From Sinotaia quadrata (Eukaryota > Mollusca > Gastropoda > Architaenioglossa > Viviparidae): a stretch of DNA of 64,000 nt. Both the position numbers and the translations under genes were made by a program. The notes beneath the pieces are model-generated. The model made no database searches and was not told the origin of the DNA. It saw nothing but the letters and a program-made list of their open reading frames with translations. Below, piece after piece: positions 57,001-60,000 of the stretch (positions are counted from its first letter, which is position 1; each line of letters opens with the position of its first letter). The stretch lies in NCBI GenBank assembly GCA_028829895.1, contig CM054179.1, positions 67,534,891 through 67,598,890 on the forward strand, in the 5' to 3' direction.

Positions 57001-60000
57001 AGCTAAGTGCAAAATCAAGTGTACAGATCTCAAAGGAACACTTTTCTGGCAATTTAGATTGACAAAAATCAGGCATAGGCGCGTAAAGACAGAGTGAAGA
57101 CTATTCGCGTTGCATTCGATTTATTGTTAATTTGTTAAACTTTATTAAATCTTATTTTCTTTGTTAATACCTCTTAGTAGTTGATTTCTATGCACAATAG
57201 ACCAATTAGATTAATTCTTAGATTTGAATGGGGGCGGATGAGCAGAAAGATTGATGACGAGTGCATATTAATTTAGAGGGATTTAACTGTTTTCAAATCT
57301 AGCTAAAAGTTCGCAGTTTATTAGTCTGTAAATTTGTCGTCTGAACTACAAGACGCACTTTTAATTAGTCAGATAATAAATTGAGCAACCAGTCTGCGTA
57401 GAATATGAGAGGAAGAATTAATTATATTTAAAGTCTTTTAATTATTCTAAGCAGGGTCTTTAAATAAATACTGGAAACGTAACAATGCTTATAAGTATTG
57501 TTTAAGATGTTGCTCAGATGCTGATGTGAACATTCTTTTAGGCGGATATTTGTTACTGTCTGAAGTGGATACTAAGATGGCTCCTATGAAAATATTTTAT
57601 GGTGGGGTAGATGCGTACTGCGAAAATACAGTCAGCTGGATTGCATACTCTGAACATACTGCAATGTCTGAAGCTAACCCATTTAAGGAATGCTCAGAGG
57701 TTTACTCTGATCAAACTGTTCGAGGTGGACGCTTGCCAAGAACATAATGTTTGAGTGAATGTATGTCAAAAAACATACTGTTCGAGGTGGACGCTTGCCA
57801 AGAACATAATGTTTGAGTGAATTTATGTCAAAAACATACTGTTCGAGGTGGACGCTTGCCAAGAACATAATGTTTGAGTGAATGTATGTCAAAAACATAC
57901 TGTTCGAGGTGGACGCTTGCCAAGAACATAATGTTTGAGTGAATGTATGTCAAAAACATACTGTTCGAGGTGGACGCTTGCCAAGAACATAATGTTTGAG
58001 TGAATTTATGTCAAAAACATACTGTTCGAAGTGGACGCTTGCCAAGAACATAATGTTTGAGTGAATGTAGGTCAAAAACATCCCGTTTAATATAGATTCC
58101 AAGAGGGTTAATGTGAACATAATTATATGTGGTGGATGTCTAATGTGAAATAACTGTTTGAAGAAAATGTTCTAATGTTTGCCAAACCAAATTGTTTAAA
58201 AGAGATATTCCGTGAGATATTCCGTTCAAAGGAATGCCTGCTAAAGACATATCGTCTGTATCATTTATCTGCAGTTAAAGTGCGCGCGTTTGAGTTGGAT
58301 GGCTTCCTATCTTAACAAGTGGAAAAGTTTGAACAGCAAATTTAAGTAATATATTGGTGACAAAATTCATTCCCTCTTTTTATATATATATACATACACA
58401 CAAACACGCACAGTCACAAGCCCGCAAACATACACACATACATATACACTTAAATATCCACATTAGGAAAAGAAACACAAGACAAGAATGCATTATCCTT
58501 TCCAACAGCTACTCATTCGTTTCATAAGTCCATAATAAAAATAGAACAGCTCAAGATATCTACCCTTTCTTCAAACACTCATTATCTGCATATGAAAAGG
58601 AAGAAGAATGCATGAATACTCTACCCTTTTTGTAAACGAACACCTTGTAGCTATTTTAGAGAAAAAGAACATTACAATGAAACAGGATAGGGTCAGGCTG
58701 ATGAAAGAAAGAATTCACACATTTTTCGTGAGTGTGTGGGGCTTTCTAAAAAGAAAATAACTGTTCATAATACAACTTTAATTTACTTTTTTGAGCTAGT
58801 TCAGAGGAAATCTAGACGAATAGAAAGAGACCCAATGACTTGGTGGTCAAATAAAGACAAAAATATATTTAGTTTATTTGTGTGTCTTCATGATAGTGGC
58901 TAGTACCGACCAAACACACACACACATCTGTAATTTAGTTTGAATACAGACTAATGATAGTTAAGATTTACTAGAATATGTAGATTAAATTGTTCTTTAT
59001 CATTGTTGGTGGTCGTAAATGGAAGAGATTGGCGGTAGGGTGCTTTTTTGTTGTTGTCTGAAATATGAATTGGTTGGTTATTAAATATTGTGTTGACTGT
59101 GATGAGTAGTGTTTTAAATTACTAATGATATTGAGGATTACTGATTCTGAGGGTTAAAGATTGTGATGATTACTGATTCTGAAGATTAATGATTGTGATG
59201 ATTACTGAATCTGAAGATTAATGATTGTGAGGATTACTGATTCTGAAGGTTAATGATTGTGAGGACTACTGATTCTGAAGGTTAATGATTGTGAGGATTA
59301 CCGATTCTGAAGGTTAATGGTTGCGAGGATTTACTGATTCTGAAGTTAATGATTGTCAGGATTAATGATTCTGAAGGTTAATGATTGTGAGGATTAATGA
59401 TTCTGAAGATTACTGATTTTAAAGGATCATTAATTCTCATGATTATTGACTGCGAGAATTAGTGATTGAGGATTATTGATTTTAATGATTATTGATTCTG
59501 ATGATTACTGATTTTGATGATTATTGACTGTGAGGTTATTGACTGATGATTACTGATTGTATACTGAATTACTTTTGGACAATGCATATAAGTACGTGAG
59601 ACTGCTGAACAGCATATTTTTATCGGAATAAATTATTATTTTTATTATAATTAATTGTTGATTCTATTATTCAAATATTTCTCACTACAAAATATTTACG
59701 TATTTTTGTCTCGTGTGTGAGTTGAAGGTATCAAGCTTTAAATGAATTAATGCCAATTAAAAGTCCAGTGTGATGAAACAATCTTACTGAGACTGTCTCG
59801 CATACAGCTTTGACAAACTTAAGTGACAGACAGGAATGTGTAAAGAGTTATTCTGTGAGTTTTATTGACACTAATCTGTTGAAATGTGTGTTAAGATATA
59901 AGACTATATATGCATTGAAATTTTTAACACTGATGTCAAGTGATGTGATCATTGTATTTGCTCTATGCATATTTTATTATTGATTTAATAAATTTATTGA

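Larger units (their letters stand above)
49187..57484 (+). mobile_element. Complete Ty3/gypsy LTR retrotransposon, Gmr1-like (integrase before reverse transcriptase)
   Basis: The element is 8298 bp. It is flanked by ATGCT at 49182-49186 and 57485-57489, a 5-bp target duplication, and bounded by two LTRs of equal length starting TGTCACAGTCTG and ending GTAACA. It contains a primer binding site candidate, one open Gag-Pol frame of 1453 codons and a polypurine tract. The RT and RNase H sequences are of Ty3/gypsy type and the integrase carries a GPF module, yet domain order is Gag-PR-INT-RT-RH. That order is known from Ty1/copia elements and, among gypsy elements, from the Gmr1-like group. There is no envelope gene and no chromodomain. 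It lies in the 13.9-kb intron between the SEA exons, antisense to the host gene. Intact reading frame and matching LTRs indicate a very recent insertion, possibly still mobile. Confidence 0.95.

Noticed and set aside
57526..57898. Short open frames on both strands near the right end of the LTR element
   Set aside because: They come from the 61-bp minisatellite and its decayed flank; not part of the element, which ends at 57484.
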